Assembly: GCA_963715485.1 (NCBI GenBank)
Contig: OY970244.1
Span: 1,116,001 to 1,180,000, forward strand
Length of the DNA: 64,000 nt
Direction of reading: 5' to 3'
DNA from: SG8-30 sp963715485
GTDB lineage: Bacteria; Pseudomonadota; Gammaproteobacteria; Steroidobacterales; Steroidobacteraceae
How positions within the stretch are numbered: the first letter of the stretch is position 1; every line of letters begins with the position of its first letter. Below the pieces are notes generated by a model. The model did not search any database, had not been told where the DNA came from, and worked only from the letters and a program-made list of their open reading frames with translations. Positions 62,750-64,000 of the stretch are shown here, piece by piece. The position numbers and the translations under genes were made by a program.

Positions 62750-64000
62750 ATGCTTCTTCAGGCGACCGGCCTGGCGCTCATTCCAACTCTCGTATGGGGA
62801 TACCTGTTCGTATCCCGCAATCCGGAATCCCTGCGCCTGGTATTCGCGACGTTCGTCATCGGGACCCTGTCGGTGGTGCCGGTCCTGCTGTTCATGGGGG
62901 AGCTCGGCGTCGAACTCAGCCTGCAGGAAACGGCAGCCGGGATGGCTGGCGCCGGCACCTCGGGTCGCGAGATGGCAGGCATGGCGGCATTTTTCGCGAT
63001 CCTGGCGCTGATCGTCTTTGCGGTGATCCAGCTCTTCCGCTACGTTTCCCGTCGGATCTCGAATATGGCCGCCCGGTTGGCTGCGCTGGCGGTCATCGTC
63101 GTGCTGCTGGTTATCACCAGCCTGACCTACGATCAGCTGCACGGATACTTTGGCCGCTTCGCCGCCCAGTTCGTCGATGCGTTCCAGTTCATGGTGGTTT
63201 TCTCGCTGGCACTTTTCGTGCTGGAGCGATTCAGCCAGAAGTCGGTACGCAACCTCATGGCGGCCGGCCTGGCAGCAGCGTTCGTGCTGGTGGTCTTCAA
63301 CGTCGACGCCAGGCTCGCCTCGGCGCCCGTTGCCGAGCTGAGCTCGATCTCGACCATGTTCAGCCTGCCGTTCCTGCTGGATGTCGTGGACCAGAGTCCG
63401 CTGACGCTCAAGATACTCAGCTTCCTGCAGATCTACCTGATGTTCTCGATCATCGCGATTGTCTCGCTGGTGGTCATCGCGCTGTTGCACATCATCTACC
63501 TGTTGCACGAGCGCACCTGGATCAAGTTCGTACACGTCGCGTCGCTCGTATTCTTCTCCACGCCCTTCGTCGCCAGGGCGCTGCTGGTCATGAACCCCGG
63601 ACTGGAGTTGCCCACGACCATGACGCAGGTCTACGCGCAGCTGGTACCGCTGTACCGGGTCAACCTGGTGCTGCTGGTGGGCCTGTCCCTGTGGGCGCTG
63701 TACGAATTCCGCCGCGAGATGGGCCCGGAGGGTCGCGGACTTCTGGCGGCTTTCTACGAGGAGCCGCTGAATTTCCTGGGCGTTGGGGTGTTCCTCACTG
63801 CATTCATCGTTGTCTTTCACTGGCTCGGCCTGCCAATCGTCGCCTTCAGCGTGATCTTCCTGGCATTCGCAGAGGAATATTCCAAGCATCTTGTCGTGCG
63901 CTTCACCGATGACGACAGCATCCGCTCCGTAGACGACGCGATCGAGTTCTCGATCATCGTGGGGCTGGCATTCGCCTTCGCGGAGAACGCGCTGATCTAC
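62750..64000 (+). CDS. PrsW-family intramembrane metalloprotease, 3' truncated by window
   Basis: An uninterrupted 417-codon frame from ATG 62750 (GTG 62744 also possible) reaches the window edge without a stop. About ten membrane helices. The PrsW signature appears at the end: VIFLAFAEEYSKHLVVRFTD (EExxK) and GLAFAFAENALIY (FxxxEN). In Bacillus, PrsW makes the first cut in the anti-sigma factor RsiW. The adjacent divergent sigma/anti-sigma pair makes a similar role likely. The N-terminal ~330 residues before the motif are longer than in Bacillus PrsW. Confidence 0.82.
   Translation, partial: MLLQATGLALIPTLVWGYLFVSRNPESLRLVFATFVIGTLSVVPVLLFMGELGVELSLQETAAGMAGAGTSGREMAGMAAFFAILALIVFAVIQLFRYVSRRISNMAARLAALAVIVVLLVITSLTYDQLHGYFGRFAAQFVDAFQFMVVFSLALFVLERFSQKSVRNLMAAGLAAAFVLVVFNVDARLASAPVAELSSISTMFSLPFLLDVVDQSPLTLKILSFLQIYLMFSIIAIVSLVVIALLHIIYLLHERTWIKFVHVASLVFFSTPFVARALLVMNPGLELPTTMTQVYAQLVPLYRVNLVLLVGLSLWALYEFRREMGPEGRGLLAAFYEEPLNFLGVGVFLTAFIVVFHWLGLPIVAFSVIFLAFAEEYSKHLVVRFTDDDSIRSVDDAIEFSIIVGLAFAFAENALIY

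Noticed and set aside
62696..63889. 397-codon minus-strand frame and 372-codon frame at 62794
   Set aside because: Both are shadows of the PrsW-like gene, which reads through to the window edge with helices and active-site motifs.

Overview
The window is about 65% GC, very gene-dense, and reads as a chromosomal segment of a free-living, aerobic or facultative gammaproteobacterium. The evidence for that is TonB-dependent receptors with ECF sigma/anti-sigma pairs, a TRAP transporter, a membrane-bound molybdenum formate dehydrogenase with its accessory genes, and REP/RAYT elements. Genus cannot be fixed from sequence alone. I saw no rRNA, tRNA or CRISPR array, and no gene-free stretch exceeds 300 bases.

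1-10830: a catabolic block for an amine or methylated amine. It holds a truncated FAD/GcvT dehydrogenase, a DctPQM TRAP transporter on the opposite strand, an MlrC-like M81 metallopeptidase, a glutamine-synthetase-like ligase, an aldehyde dehydrogenase and a frameshifted iron alcohol dehydrogenase. 10949-18080: a tight five-gene operon (nitrilase-fold amidase, Orn/Lys/Arg decarboxylase, ATP-grasp ligase, C45-type Ntn acyltransferase/hydrolase, CPBP membrane protease) that looks like an undescribed amine-conjugate pathway. 18084-18893: a RAYT transposase bracketed by inverted copies of a 19-bp REP-like sequence that recurs elsewhere in the window. 18899-24634 (minus): ECF sigma, FecR, STN-type TonB receptor and a Tat-exported flavin amine oxidase carrying a CxxCH motif.

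24645-30788: a thermostable-hemolysin-family protein, a frameshifted adenylating enzyme, a haem-oxygenase-fold diiron-type oxidase, an SDR and a frameshifted TPR-like protein. The leader and first codons of this cluster are duplicated at 30523-30788, in front of an LTA-synthase-like membrane sulfatase. Between them lie an RRM protein and small ORFs. 32838-35501: an MTA-type phosphorylase, MtnA and a class II aldolase, fitting a dihydroxyacetone-phosphate shunt for methylthioadenosine or deoxyadenosine salvage. 35656-40252: an NSS transporter, a saccharopine-dehydrogenase-like reductase and a membrane-anchored GDPD.

40262-58015: a molybdenum-cofactor and formate dehydrogenase region. mobA, moeA, moaB, a BNR-repeat protein, yqeC and a MoaD-like gene run on the minus strand. 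A sigma-54 activator, small accessory genes, a HTH/PBP-like regulator and a polyferredoxin follow. The fdh operon (TorD-like chaperone, Tat peptide, alpha, beta, lipoprotein, cytochrome b gamma) has a good -24/-12 promoter, and a near-palindrome upstream of it matches one in front of the sigma-54 activator gene. A TiaS-like DDTD protein and a membrane protein follow. 58049-64000: a TonB receptor with a poly-Gly insert, a TIR-domain membrane protein, and an ECF sigma/anti-sigma pair divergent from a PrsW-family protease that runs off the window end.

Three conserved genes (10830 end, 26985 end, 29220 end) each carry a single +1 frameshift. They may be real lesions or sequencing errors.
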